Part shown: positions 34,043 to 43,310 of the stretch, piece by piece | Position numbering within the stretch: position 1 is the first letter of the stretch | Layout: every line of letters begins with the position of its first letter | Source: Thermoplasmatales archaeon | GTDB taxonomy: Archaea > Thermoplasmatota > Thermoplasmata > Thermoplasmatales > Thermoplasmataceae | Reading direction: 5' to 3' | Length of the DNA: 64,000 nt | Assembly: GCA_014874365.1 (NCBI GenBank) | Contig: JACWAH010000007.1 | Location: 1-64,000, forward strand | The notes under the pieces: model-generated | Seen by the model: the letters and a program-made list of their open reading frames with translations, nothing else | Told to the model about the DNA's origin: nothing | Database searches by the model: none | Made by a program: the position numbers and the translations under genes

Positions 34043-34086
34043 CCAATCAAGATAATGTCATAAACTATAATTGTATTCAACCCCTG

Positions 34087-37000
34087 TTGAAAAAAGCCTT
34101 ATCCATTTTACTCGCTTTATCCTTGCTGCTGACAGTGTATACTGGAAACTATTTCAATCAAAACGGTTTGATGGGATCATCCGGTATTCTTGACAATAGC
34201 GCGCTATCTGCGGGAGTTTCGCAGCCCACTCAGTCAGCCACCGGATATCTGGATATTGTGAACATGAGTTCTTTCTCATTAGCAGAAAAAACTCTTTTGG
34301 AAAATGGCATATCAATACATATTGAAGGTGATTTTGCAGTACTGGATTATCCTGTGCCTCAGGTGAATGCCGTTAAAGAATTATTATCCCCTTTTTCAAG
34401 TTCATTCAAATGGATTAATTCCAGTTTTTCCTTTGACCCATTATTGCTTTACCATTCCATGAATTCAATGATAAATGGCCTCCCCTTAGTTCCCAGTGAG
34501 ATAGCGGATGCCTATGACTTTAACTGGGCATATTATCATGGATATTATGGCAATGGAACGACAATTGGTATTATAGATGCTTATGGTGACCCATCACTTC
34601 TTTATGATGTTAGTGTATTCGACAATCTAACTCATCTACCACCTATCAAACTCAGTATAACAGGATCGGCGGGTAACGTTAATTATTCGTCTCAGGCGAT
34701 CAAGAATTGGTCAGTAGAGACGGCAATGGATGTTGAGTGGGCCCATGCAATGGCCCCGGGGGCTAAAATTCGCCTGGTAATTTCACCAGATGCCTCGACC
34801 GGATTAGAAGCTGCGCTCAGCAATATGGTTTCAAACAGGCTTGCAAACGTCATCTCCCTGAGTTGGGGCACTCCAGAGGACTCGGTGGTGAATAGCGGTG
34901 AAATGGCTATATTTCATGATATATACGCTCAAGCTGCCAAAAACAACATTACAATAGTGTCTGCCAGCGGTGATTATGGAGCATACGACGGAACTTCACA
35001 TCTGGAGGTCAACTATCCTGCAAGCGATCCATATGTAACCGCAGTTGGGGGGACGTCCCTCTACTATGGTCAGAATGGATATCAGCAGCAGGCATGGGGC
35101 GGAACCCTGGATGGTTCTTCTTTCGGAAGCGGCGGGGGCTTCAGCAGTTATTTCCCGGTTCCTTACTGGCAGGCCAGCGCAATTAATTCACAAAGGCGGG
35201 GAGTTCCGGACATTGCCCTGGACGGCAATCCCGGTACTGGCGTAGAAGTGGTTGCCCGTGGAGGAACTTATAATGCTGGTGGTACAAGCCTCGGCACACC
35301 AATATTTGCGGCCATTGTATCGCTAATGGATCAGTTCAATAATGTCTCCCTGGGCAACGTTAATCCGATGCTTTACAGCATTTACGATAATACCTCCCTT
35401 TATAACTATTCGTTTACTCAGATAATTTCTGGAAATAATGGTTACTATAGCGCCTACGGTGGCTGGAACCCGGTAACTGGAATTGGTTCGCCCCGTGTCT
35501 CCAATCTAATGAACACCTCAAAACAGTTAAGAGAAGCTTACGGAACTAATGTTATGTTCTCCGGCACGAATTATAACGGCACTGCAGTATCTGCCAACCT
35601 GACATTATCCGTATCTCCTGAAAATGAATCTGGAAACGGGAGCACTTTCTATTACGTTGGATTTGGTGATTATAGTGGAAATTATTACAGAGCTGGCATA
35701 GAAGAATCCCAGCTTGGCCTGAATATTCTTGTGTCTTCAAGCGAGAACGGCGTCAAGTTTTCGCAATACGGGGGCATTTCCAGCCCTGGTTCAGGGAACT
35801 TTACAATTCAGGCCGGTTATTCAGGATATAGCTTCTCCGGCGGACAAAGCGGGAATTTGATTCAAAATACCTTGTTGTTCAGTACTTATGGTTCTATGTT
35901 TCCCGAGATTGGGGTGGAGCAGCTAAATTCGTCTGGCAATCTTACCCGTATTCCCGGTTCATCCTTTTCGGGAATCTCTTTTGGCAATTTGGGAATTTAT
36001 AATGGGACTCAGGGTATTGAAGTCCAGCGTTTGTCCCCTTATGGCCAGAGTTATGACAGCATTTTCCCTGTTTTCAGTAATGCGACTATAATCTTTCATA
36101 CTTCAGGGGGCCATTATAAAACCCCCGTGTCAAATCAAACAACCGGTATTCTCTTTAATGTATCACAATCGGACCCTTACGAGTTTCACTTCTATCTTTC
36201 AAATGGCAGCGCTTCAGCTGCCTGGCTGGATAACGGTACCCCGATCAATTCCAATATTGCCCTGTCAGCTGGAATGCACAATATCACTGCAACCATTGGT
36301 TCTGAGAACATTACAAGGTTAATTGACGTCACAAATCTGCATTACCTTAACGTTACCCTCACAGATGGGACGGACTACGCTTCTTCCGGTGTTGTCACGC
36401 TTGATTACTTCTACAAAACAGATGTGAAGTTTGTTAATACCACCAACTTGTCATTTCTGTTGCCTGATGCCCAGATTTACCTTTCTGTTTCGGCAAATGG
36501 GTACCAACCGCAGTCTTTCGAGCTTGCTCCGGGAACAAGCAATTTTAGCTTAGGAATAAAAGCGAATCCCGATTCCCTCAACATTTTTGCGTCTATTGCC
36601 AAGCTGAACGCTACGGTTATGGGAAACGAATTGAGGTACGAATCAGGCTATTATTATGGCAGCTTCACACCGGGTACGTATAACATAGAAATCAATGGAA
36701 CCGGCATACTTAATCAGACACTTACCCTGAATCTTGAGCCTGGGAGGAATTACACAATTTCTGTTTTGCCCCTGCCGTCCAGAAATTATCATCCACTTTT
36801 CGGTTTTGTTTACGATTCTTATTACAGCTTTGCTCTTGGTAATGTAACTGTGGTTTCCAGCAACTTGCTTTCATATTCAAACAGTTCTGGATTGTTTTAC
36901 ATGGTACTGCCTAATGGCACTCAAACGCTTGAACTGTCAAGGGCTTTGTACCAGAATAAATCTGTTGAAGCATATGCCAACGGTTCCAGCTCAATTACTG

Positions 37001-37473
37001 TCAATCTAAGCGCTTCGGGAAATTATACGTCCCTGTTAAAACTCAGCACATATTTCATCCATATTGATTCAATTTTGCCGCTCTTTTTTTACTATTACTA
37101 TGTATCATGGTCGCTTAATTTTAACAATGTTGCGTTTTACAGAATCCTCTATTCCCCGACTAATAATTTCAGTTCGTCAAATTACGTTGTCGAGCCAGCC
37201 AGTGCCCATTCCGCGTTGATTCCCGTCAACTTTGGATCGGTGAACGAATATTTCATGATTCTAGTGTTTGGAACCGACGGCAGTTTCATCAGCTCTACGG
37301 GCTTTATCCACGGCACTTACCTTTCCCTTATCCCGCTTCTAGTCAATGGATCTATATTCTTTCTCATTGCGGTTTATCTGGTCTTCATGGTAAAATTCTT
37401 TAAAAAGGGAAAGAGGAAGAATGAAATGGACTTGGAAAAAGAGTTTAAGGACGATTCCGGAAAAAAATCTTAG
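34087..37473 (+). CDS. Secreted S53 family (sedolisin) protease, membrane-anchored
   Basis: 1128 residues. Signal peptide (KKALSILLALSLLLTVYTG), an activation prodomain (about 45-145), then the S53 catalytic domain: Glu and Asp of SVETAMDVEWAHAMAPGA (about 207-224), the oxyanion Asp of SASGDYGAYDG (about 296), and the Ser of GGTSLGTPIFAA (about 398). After about residue 480 a long Asn/Ser/Tyr-rich beta extension with many N-glycosylation sites follows, then a single C-terminal membrane helix (LIPLLVNGSIFFLIAVYLVFM) and a basic cytoplasmic tail. It is an acid-active extracellular endopeptidase suited to an acidophile that eats peptides. The start is TTG 34087; a TATA-like ACTATAATT lies about 20 bases upstream. 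Confidence 0.88.
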   Translation: MKKALSILLALSLLLTVYTGNYFNQNGLMGSSGILDNSALSAGVSQPTQSATGYLDIVNMSSFSLAEKTLLENGISIHIEGDFAVLDYPVPQVNAVKELLSPFSSSFKWINSSFSFDPLLLYHSMNSMINGLPLVPSEIADAYDFNWAYYHGYYGNGTTIGIIDAYGDPSLLYDVSVFDNLTHLPPIKLSITGSAGNVNYSSQAIKNWSVETAMDVEWAHAMAPGAKIRLVISPDASTGLEAALSNMVSNRLANVISLSWGTPEDSVVNSGEMAIFHDIYAQAAKNNITIVSASGDYGAYDGTSHLEVNYPASDPYVTAVGGTSLYYGQNGYQQQAWGGTLDGSSFGSGGGFSSYFPVPYWQASAINSQRRGVPDIALDGNPGTGVEVVARGGTYNAGGTSLGTPIFAAIVSLMDQFNNVSLGNVNPMLYSIYDNTSLYNYSFTQIISGNNGYYSAYGGWNPVTGIGSPRVSNLMNTSKQLREAYGTNVMFSGTNYNGTAVSANLTLSVSPENESGNGSTFYYVGFGDYSGNYYRAGIEESQLGLNILVSSSENGVKFSQYGGISSPGSGNFTIQAGYSGYSFSGGQSGNLIQNTLLFSTYGSMFPEIGVEQLNSSGNLTRIPGSSFSGISFGNLGIYNGTQGIEVQRLSPYGQSYDSIFPVFSNATIIFHTSGGHYKTPVSNQTTGILFNVSQSDPYEFHFYLSNGSASAAWLDNGTPINSNIALSAGMHNITATIGSENITRLIDVTNLHYLNVTLTDGTDYASSGVVTLDYFYKTDVKFVNTTNLSFLLPDAQIYLSVSANGYQPQSFELAPGTSNFSLGIKANPDSLNIFASIAKLNATVMGNELRYESGYYYGSFTPGTYNIEINGTGILNQTLTLNLEPGRNYTISVLPLPSRNYHPLFGFVYDSYYSFALGNVTVVSSNLLSYSNSSGLFYMVLPNGTQTLELSRALYQNKSVEAYANGSSSITVNLSASGNYTSLLKLSTYFIHIDSILPLFFYYYYVSWSLNFNNVAFYRILYSPTNNFSSSNYVVEPASAHSALIPVNFGSVNEYFMILVFGTDGSFISSTGFIHGTYLSLIPLLVNGSIFFLIAVYLVFMVKFFKKGKRKNEMDLEKEFKDDSGKKS

Positions 37474-37476
37474 TTC

Positions 37477-39021
37477 CTAAACAGGAAAACTGACGTCCTG
37501 CGACAGCGGAATGTCAGAGCCGTAATTGATGGTGATAGTCTGTCTCTTCATGTATCCTTTCCATGAATCTGACCCGCTTTCCCTGCCTCCGCCTGTTTCC
37601 TTCTCTCCGCCAAACGCACCGCCTATTTCAGCGCCCGCTGTTGCAGTATTTACGTTTACAATACCACAGTCGCTGCCTCTCGCAGATATAAATTCTTCCA
37701 CTTCCCTGAGGTCCTGCGTGAATATTGCAGAAGAGAGTCCCTGTGGAACTGAATTGTGTATCCTGATGGCGTCCTCCAGGTTCCTATATTTGAATACGTA
37801 TAGAATCGGCGCAAAGGTCTCTTTCTTGACTATTTCCATTTCCGGGTTGGCTTCCACTATTGCAGGAACAACGTAATGTCCTCCCTGCAGGTCCTTTATT
37901 TCTGCGTCTTTACCTCCGAACAACACTTTTCCTCCGTGCTTTCTCGCGTCTGCTATTGCAGCCTTGAATTCGGCAACTGCCTCCTGATCTATCAGCGGCC
38001 CAACAACTGTGGATGAATCCAGGGGGTTGCCAATTTTTGCCCTTTGGAAGATGTCCTTGAGCTTTTCCATAAACTGGTCGTATACCTTTTCATGGAGTAT
38101 CAACCGCCTTGTTGAAGTGCATCTCTGCCCGGCAGTTGCCAGGGCTCCAAACGAAACTCCTTTTGCTGCGAGCTTAAGATCGGACTTTTCTGTAACTACC
38201 GCGGCATTGTTTCCGCCGAGCTCAAGAATGGATCGCCCAAGCCTTTTTGCCACGTTCTCGGAAATCTTCTTTCCAATTGGAACAGAACCTGTAAAAGATA
38301 CCAAGGGGATTCTTGTGTCATTGGATATTTTGTTTCCTGTTTTCTTTCCATCTCCCACCATAAGGAAGAAAGCCTCGGGTACTTTGAGCCTCTTATTTAT
38401 GCGTTCGACAACCCGCATTATAGCCGCTGCTGTGAGCGGTGCCTTCGAGGAAGGTTTCCAGATTACTACGTCTCCGCAGACTGCAGCTATAAATGCATTC
38501 CAGGACCATACAGATGCAGGGAAATTGAATGATGAAATCACTGCAACGGTTCCTAGAGGCATGTATTGTTCCATCATCCTGTGGTTTAACCTCTCGCTTG
38601 CAATGTCCAGGCCGTAAAGCTGTCTGGAAAGGCCCACTGCGAAATCTGCAACATCAATCATCTCCTGGATTTCGCCTTCTCCTTCTGTTATAGTCTTTCC
38701 GGCCTCTATGGACAATAGCCTTCCCAGGTTAGCCTTGTTCTTCCTGAGCTCTTCTCCTATCTCCCTTACTATTGAACCGCGCCTGGGAGCTGGAATACTC
38801 TTCCACTTTGTGAATGATTCTTCAGCGGCAGCGATTACTCTTTCATAGTCCTCATCGCTGGTAAGCGTGATTTCAGCAGTCTCCCGTCCGTCTATGGGGG
38901 AATTTGAAGTGATACTTTCCCTCCCGTGTGTCTCTGCCCACATTCCATAATATGTTCCCGAGTTAAGCTGGCCAAGACCCAGAGATCTCAGTACCTCGTC
39001 TTTCTGCCCCTGAATGTCCAT
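37477..39021 (-). CDS. Aldehyde dehydrogenase, ALDH7 (antiquitin-like) type
   Basis: 514 residues, NAD(P)-dependent. Motifs: FNFPASVWSWNAFIAAVCGD (about 164-183), FTGSVPIGKKI (about 243-253), LELGGNNAAVV (about 266-276, general base Glu) and GQRCTSTRRL (about 297-306, nucleophile Cys), plus ETFAPILYVF. The length and the order of motifs fit alpha-aminoadipic semialdehyde/antiquitin-type enzymes. The substrate cannot be told from sequence. Convergent with the S53 gene, 3 bases apart. Confidence 0.88.
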   Translation of the reverse strand: MDIQGQKDEVLRSLGLGQLNSGTYYGMWAETHGRESITSNSPIDGRETAEITLTSDEDYERVIAAAEESFTKWKSIPAPRRGSIVREIGEELRKNKANLGRLLSIEAGKTITEGEGEIQEMIDVADFAVGLSRQLYGLDIASERLNHRMMEQYMPLGTVAVISSFNFPASVWSWNAFIAAVCGDVVIWKPSSKAPLTAAAIMRVVERINKRLKVPEAFFLMVGDGKKTGNKISNDTRIPLVSFTGSVPIGKKISENVAKRLGRSILELGGNNAAVVTEKSDLKLAAKGVSFGALATAGQRCTSTRRLILHEKVYDQFMEKLKDIFQRAKIGNPLDSSTVVGPLIDQEAVAEFKAAIADARKHGGKVLFGGKDAEIKDLQGGHYVVPAIVEANPEMEIVKKETFAPILYVFKYRNLEDAIRIHNSVPQGLSSAIFTQDLREVEEFISARGSDCGIVNVNTATAGAEIGGAFGGEKETGGGRESGSDSWKGYMKRQTITINYGSDIPLSQDVSFPV

Positions 39022-39055
39022 GAGCGGGTAGCTGTAAGTTGGAATTAAGTTTTAT

Positions 39056-39790
39056 TCAGTTGTGATGTTTTTCAACCCAATTAATCAGCGAGTCAAACTG
39101 CAGCCGATCCAACTCATCGATCCTCAGATCCCCAAACCCAGCTGGAGTTGATTCACTGATATTTTTCAGTTTCTTCCGCCTGTTAGAGAAGGCTGATATA
39201 AGGAATTCCAGGCCCTCTACCGATAATTGGTTTTGTCTTTTCAACAATTTCACTATTACCGAATCCACTTCCGGAACTGGGGAAAAGTTACTCCTTCCAA
39301 CCTTTCTTATTAAGGAAGTCTCAAAGGCCAGGTATGCCAGTGCCGATGTGAGGGAAAATGATGCAGTGCCTGGTATGCTTATCAGTCTCGCTCCAAACTC
39401 CCTTTGAAACATGAGAACTGCGGTGGTAAATCTTTCACTGCACAGTTTTTCTATCAGGGCGGACGAAATGTTGTATGGAATGTTTCCCGCAATCCCGTCA
39501 ATGTTTTCCGGAAACCGGATTTTCAGGATGTCTCCATTAATTATGCTAAGTTGATCGGCTTCAATTCTATCGCTGAATTCTGAAGCCAGGAATTCAACAA
39601 ACCTGTGATCGGTTTCTACTGCAATTACCCTGTACCCGTGCTCCAGTAATGAGGACGTTAGAATCCCTTTTCCCGCACCTATTTCGAGGACTGTAGAGCC
39701 TGCGGCAAGGTTCAGTGATTCTGCCTCAAATCTGGCAATGGAAGCATTCTTCAGAAGAACCTGCCCATATTTCCTGTAAAGTTTAGGCAT
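39056..39790 (-). CDS. ksgA: 16S rRNA dimethyladenosine transferase
   Basis: 244 residues. Methylates two adjacent adenines near the 3' end of 16S rRNA (KsgA/Dim1). SAM site VLEIGAGKGILTSSLLEHG (about 34-52), and the catalytic GNIPYNISSALI (about 101-112, N-I-P-Y). The C-terminal AFSNRRKKLKNI is family-typical. It follows the DUF655 gene directly (1 base), in the archaeal rpl21e-rpoF-DUF655-ksgA order. Confidence 0.92.
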   Translation of the reverse strand: MPKLYRKYGQVLLKNASIARFEAESLNLAAGSTVLEIGAGKGILTSSLLEHGYRVIAVETDHRFVEFLASEFSDRIEADQLSIINGDILKIRFPENIDGIAGNIPYNISSALIEKLCSERFTTAVLMFQREFGARLISIPGTASFSLTSALAYLAFETSLIRKVGRSNFSPVPEVDSVIVKLLKRQNQLSVEGLEFLISAFSNRRKKLKNISESTPAGFGDLRIDELDRLQFDSLINWVEKHHN

Positions 39791-40339
39791 CTACTTTGAA
39801 GTAAACATCTTGTACTTTTCCGATCTGTCCCCAAGTTCCTCGATTATCCTAGAAACAATCATCTTTTCAGGATGATGAACCGTCTTAACCCTGTCAGTTA
39901 GGTCCTTGAACGACTCGAAAGGGGACTTTTTCCTCTCATCGAGAATGTTCCACATAGTCTTATTTCCCAATCCCGGGAGCAGTTCAAGTGAATGCAGCCT
40001 GGTGTTGATTGGCTGGGATTTGTTGAAAAAGTCCACGAAGAAGCGTTCCCTTTCCTTCACAACAGATTCAAGCACAAATGGGAGTTCGATCACCGCAGCA
40101 CTTGAAAGTTCATTAAACGATATTCGTCTCTTGACGCTGATGATCTTGGTCCGCATGTCCAGATTCATGCCGATATATATCTTGTCGCCAACCGCGAAAA
40201 CCGCATTTGGCTTGGGAATCAACTCAAGAAGCTTGAACTCATCTTCTCCTATGGCTTCGACAATTGGGGTGTGGTGATAGCCCTTTTCCTCAGGTCTTCC
40301 CTGAGGTAAGTAATCGATAACGTATGCATATTCTTCCAT
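39791..40339 (-). CDS. DUF655 family RNA-binding protein
   Basis: 182 residues. Order: an S1/OB-like strand region (AYVIDYLPQGRP, then VFAVGDKIYIGM), then a helix-hairpin-helix part (LELLPGLGNKTMWNILDERKK, about 118-138). Its place between rpoF and ksgA is widely kept in archaea, suggesting a role in translation or rRNA maturation. It starts 9 bases after the rpoF stop. Confidence 0.85.
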   Translation of the reverse strand: MEEYAYVIDYLPQGRPEEKGYHHTPIVEAIGEDEFKLLELIPKPNAVFAVGDKIYIGMNLDMRTKIISVKRRISFNELSSAAVIELPFVLESVVKERERFFVDFFNKSQPINTRLHSLELLPGLGNKTMWNILDERKKSPFESFKDLTDRVKTVHHPEKMIVSRIIEELGDRSEKYKMFTSK

Positions 40340-40348
40340 CGGCTCCTC

Positions 40349-40651
40349 CTAAAGCTCCTGCTTGATACCTTCAAGAATTCCGTCAAGTTTCTTCTCGTCA
40401 AGCAACACAGAATATGAAGACAGTATTGCAGTGAGTTCTTCCCTTGTTTCCGGAGAGATGTCTGCGATCTTGGTTGCAGCGTTTTCAGGGACTTCAAATT
40501 CCTTCTCGAGCTTCTGGATAAACTTCCTGGTTTTCTTTATCTTGATAAATTTCTCTATGAATTCTATGGCTGAATTCTCTAGTTCAGTGGTCTCTTTCTT
40601 TTCTTTAAGAATCGAGAGTACTTCTGCCTGAGTAATGTATTTCTTTTCCAC
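40349..40651 (-). CDS. rpoF: DNA-directed RNA polymerase subunit F (Rpb4)
   Basis: 100 residues, all helical, with the Rpb4/RpoF layout: a mixed N-terminus (YITQAEVLSILKEKK), SAIEFIEKFIKIKKTRKFIQKL, and a C-terminal HRDC-like half (IADISPETREELTAILSSY). With RpoE it forms the polymerase stalk. It lies between rpl21e (9 bases upstream) and the DUF655 gene. Confidence 0.88.
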   Translation of the reverse strand: MEKKYITQAEVLSILKEKKETTELENSAIEFIEKFIKIKKTRKFIQKLEKEFEVPENAATKIADISPETREELTAILSSYSVLLDEKKLDGILEGIKQEL

Positions 40652-40660
40652 AGGATCACC

Positions 40661-40957
40661 TTATGCAACGATCCTTTTCAGGTGAACTGGAGCTGCTACA
40701 ATTTTCTTCCTTACTGAGCCAACTTTAATTTCCAGAACGTAGCATCTTCCCTGTTTGCCTACAATTATGCCAGTGTGCCCCTGGAAGTTGTGGAACGGCA
40801 TTCCAGAGTGCATTGAGGGATTTATAAAAACTGCGGCCTTGTCTCCTATCTGAAAATTCTTCAGAATTCTGCTTATTGCTGGAAAGCCTTTTTCCTTCAG
40901 GTCTTTGCTCATTTTCATCCGTGAACCTGATCTTGGCCCATGCGACATTCTTGCCAT
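40661..40957 (-). CDS. rpl21e: 50S ribosomal protein L21e
   Basis: 98 residues. Typical L21e features: basic N-terminus (SHGPRSGSRMKMSKDLKEKG), FQIGDKAAVFINPSMHSGMP (about 36-55) and FQGHTGIIVGKQGRCYVLEI. Its ATG directly follows the pus10 stop. Confidence 0.93.
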   Translation of the reverse strand: MARMSHGPRSGSRMKMSKDLKEKGFPAISRILKNFQIGDKAAVFINPSMHSGMPFHNFQGHTGIIVGKQGRCYVLEIKVGSVRKKIVAAPVHLKRIVA

Positions 40958-42136
40958 CTATTCATCCCCTCTTTGTATTCTAATCACATCAAGTTCCGAA
41001 ATTGACAAAGGCGATCCGTAAAGTGTAGACAGCGAAGGATCGGTTCTTCCCGAATCCCCAGAAACCAGCTCCTTGACATATGTGCCTGATTCCGCTGTAA
41101 GCTCTATTATGGCTTCACTGCCGCTGGTTGAAACCAGCGATGCTTCCACTACTTTTCTTTGCCTTATTAGATCGGATCTTCGACTAGCTACCCGCAATGG
41201 AGTTCTTTGATATATAATTTTTCCAGATAGAAATGCGATTGACTCAGCCAACTTGGTCCTGTCAATCACGGTTTTTGATGTTACTGTAGCCCTGTATGTT
41301 TTAATGTGCTTGGAACTCTTTATTTCTTCAACTTTCTTCCGGTCGCAAAACTCCAGGTCAAGAATTTCCACTTTTCCAGTCGAGTTGACCCGTGATTCAA
41401 GGCCTTCGAGAGTTGAGTTCCTTATCTTGGGAGATTCAACTTCGATAACGAATTCCCGTCCGTTTCCAAGCATCCTCACGTCCACATCTTCCCGCCCTGA
41501 ACCATGAAGGTAGAAGTTCTTCCCCTGAAAGATTTCCATGGCTGGTTCCCCTATGTGTTCCTCTATGGATTTTTCTTCACTCCCTTTATGTATCCATCTT
41601 GTTTGAGGAATACCTCTCTGGAGTTTCCTGTACTTCCCGTAAATGAGCACCGGACGAATATAATAACTGAACTGGTCATACCTCAGATCCACGGTTATGA
41701 TTATGTCGGGATCGTCGAACATTGGTTCCCTGCCGAACCTGGTTGATAGCATCTTTCCCGTTTCCCTGTTAAACTCCTTTTTGATAGACTCTCCCTGCAT
41801 TCCAAGGGATTTAAACATGGCAGATTCTGCATCCTCGATCTGTTCAGGAAGAATGCAGCCCACCAGGAATGAGTTAAATTGATAATCCTTCAGGTCACCG
41901 TATATCTTTTCGGCGTATCTATCAAGATCTGAAGTCAACCCGTGGCAGACGGGACATTGGGTTTCTTCAATCAACCAATTTCTTTCACCGAGCAGGAAAT
42001 GAACAAATTTTATGGCATTTCCTCTGCTATAATTTCCAGAAATTGGCACTGAACCATAATAAGCCCTGCCTATGCATCTGGTACAATAATTCTTGAGATT
42101 CAGGAAGGGCTTTTCGACTTCCAGACTATCTGGCAA
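40958..42136 (-). CDS. pus10: tRNA pseudouridine synthase Pus10
   Basis: 392 residues from a TTG at 42136; the frame stays open to ATG 42214, but those codons lie inside rpoP, so the shorter form is preferred with modest confidence. It makes pseudouridine 54 and 55 in tRNA. An N-terminal zinc/THUMP-like part has NYCTRCIGRAYYG and CPVCHGL; the catalytic core has HGSGREDVDVRMLGNGREFVIE with the catalytic Asp in the ExDVRMLG motif, and the end GTYVKELVSGDSGRTDPS. Confidence 0.9.
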   Translation of the reverse strand: MPDSLEVEKPFLNLKNYCTRCIGRAYYGSVPISGNYSRGNAIKFVHFLLGERNWLIEETQCPVCHGLTSDLDRYAEKIYGDLKDYQFNSFLVGCILPEQIEDAESAMFKSLGMQGESIKKEFNRETGKMLSTRFGREPMFDDPDIIITVDLRYDQFSYYIRPVLIYGKYRKLQRGIPQTRWIHKGSEEKSIEEHIGEPAMEIFQGKNFYLHGSGREDVDVRMLGNGREFVIEVESPKIRNSTLEGLESRVNSTGKVEILDLEFCDRKKVEEIKSSKHIKTYRATVTSKTVIDRTKLAESIAFLSGKIIYQRTPLRVASRRSDLIRQRKVVEASLVSTSGSEAIIELTAESGTYVKELVSGDSGRTDPSLSTLYGSPLSISELDVIRIQRGDE

Positions 42137-42257
42137 TAATTGTTTTCTCTGTGTTCGGTCTTTCCTTGATGAAGACCCGGGAACCACATTCACACTCGAT
42201 TTCCGCAGTTCCATAGGATTTCTCCAAGGCCCTACCGCATCTGATGCATTTATACAC
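42126..42257 (-). CDS. rpoP: DNA-directed RNA polymerase subunit P (Rpb12)
   Basis: 43 residues from GTG 42257, overlapping the rpl37ae stop (AGTGTATAA) and ending at TAG 42126-42128. It is a zinc-ribbon polymerase subunit: [10 protein letters not shown] and [15 protein letters not shown] give the CxxC...CxC zinc site, and the tail [11 protein letters not shown] is the RpoP hallmark (normally KxRP...VxAR). It sits between rpl37ae and pus10, its usual archaeal place, and overlaps the possible early start of pus10. Easy to miss because of its size and GTG start. Confidence 0.92.
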   Translation of the reverse strand: MYKCIRCGRALEKSYGTAEIECECGSRVFIKERPNTEKTIIAR

Positions 42258-42522
42258 TCTTCTCTACCTCCGGGGCTTCTACTTTGACTTCCACCTTAAC
42301 GGTTTGTGCCGGGTTGTAGGAACCTCCTGCAAACTTATAGTCGCAATGCTTGCACTGCCATATGCCACTCGCTATGCGGGCAACCTTCTTTTTTCCGCAG
42401 GATGGGCAGTCGTAAAAAGCAATCTTTTGTTTGTTGATCTCGTTCCATGCCTTCTTTAAGGGAACGCCGTAGCGTGGCCCAAATTTGCCGCTTGCTCCAA
42501 CTTTTAGAGTTCTTCTTGCCAT
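42250..42522 (-). CDS. rpl37ae: 50S ribosomal protein L37Ae (L43e)
   Basis: 90 residues. N-terminal [17 protein letters not shown] is diagnostic, followed by a C4 zinc finger [22 protein letters not shown] (about 39-60; ligands CxxC and CxxC) and an acidic tail. It lies 4 bases after rrp42 and overlaps the rpoP start. Confidence 0.93.
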   Translation of the reverse strand: MARRTLKVGASGKFGPRYGVPLKKAWNEINKQKIAFYDCPSCGKKKVARIASGIWQCKHCDYKFAGGSYNPAQTVKVEVKVEAPEVEKSV

Positions 42523-42526
42523 AACC

Positions 42527-43309
42527 TCAACTCAGATGCTTTTCTCTTAGATGTTTACCGACATTAATAGATGTGGATATAGCCTTTTTTATTTCATCGA
42601 GGGTAAAAGATCCTGTAGTTCCTTTTTGCATAGCCTTGAGCCTGCCGTCTTCTGATGTTGTTACCGTTATTCTCCCGCTTGAAATCTGTTCTTCTTCCAG
42701 ATCTGGATCGACGACAATGTTCTCTCCAATCTTTACCATTGTTACCGAAACCGGCGTGTTTCTTACCGGGAGCTTGAAGTCCTCTTTCCCAACTACAGAC
42801 CCGCTAACCACTGCAGAGCGCAAAGCTGCTACAGCACCGAGCGTACAGGCATCTATGAGGTTCCCATCATAATCAATCACGTCAATGTCGACAAACACGA
42901 TCCACACTTTCACGGCAGGTTCTATGACCAGTGCCTGGATGTCGATCATCTTGCTTTCTCTGATTCCCCTGTCCACGACCCTGGCAACTTCAATGGAGGC
43001 TTCGTTGGGTGGTCCCGATTCGAAGGTTGGAAATGCCATTGGGAGAAACTCCACATTTGTAGTGAGCACCCCCTGGTTAGGGGTATCTGCAAATGGGGAA
43101 CCCGCTTCTACCTTGATTCCTGCAACTATCTTTGTCTTGCCAAGTTCAACATAGGCTGAGCCTGCTGCCCTCTTAATGTAATCGATCTTGATGGTTGCTT
43201 CCCTGAATTGTTCCAGGGTTCTGCCGTCCCCCCTTTTGCCTTCCTGGAGCTGCCTGATGATGTAGCCTTTCTTTATTTCTGATAATATTCCGCTTTCGTC
43301 TCTTGGCAT
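42527..43309 (-). CDS. rrp42: Exosome complex subunit Rrp42 (non-catalytic RNase PH-like)
   Basis: 260 residues from ATG 43309, one base after the rrp41 stop; an in-frame start six codons upstream lies within rrp41. RNase PH fold: [20 protein letters not shown] at the start, [17 protein letters not shown] and [24 protein letters not shown] near the end. With Rrp41 it forms the hexameric ring of the archaeal exosome; Rrp42 itself lacks the full phosphorolytic site. Confidence 0.92.
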   Translation of the reverse strand: MPRDESGILSEIKKGYIIRQLQEGKRGDGRTLEQFREATIKIDYIKRAAGSAYVELGKTKIVAGIKVEAGSPFADTPNQGVLTTNVEFLPMAFPTFESGPPNEASIEVARVVDRGIRESKMIDIQALVIEPAVKVWIVFVDIDVIDYDGNLIDACTLGAVAALRSAVVSGSVVGKEDFKLPVRNTPVSVTMVKIGENIVVDPDLEEEQISSGRITVTTSEDGRLKAMQKGTTGSFTLDEIKKAISTSINVGKHLREKHLS

Positions 43310-43310
43310 T

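Noticed and set aside
38009-38617. 202-codon frame antisense to the ALDH7-type gene
   Set aside because: Long antisense open frame caused by codon bias; no family resemblance.
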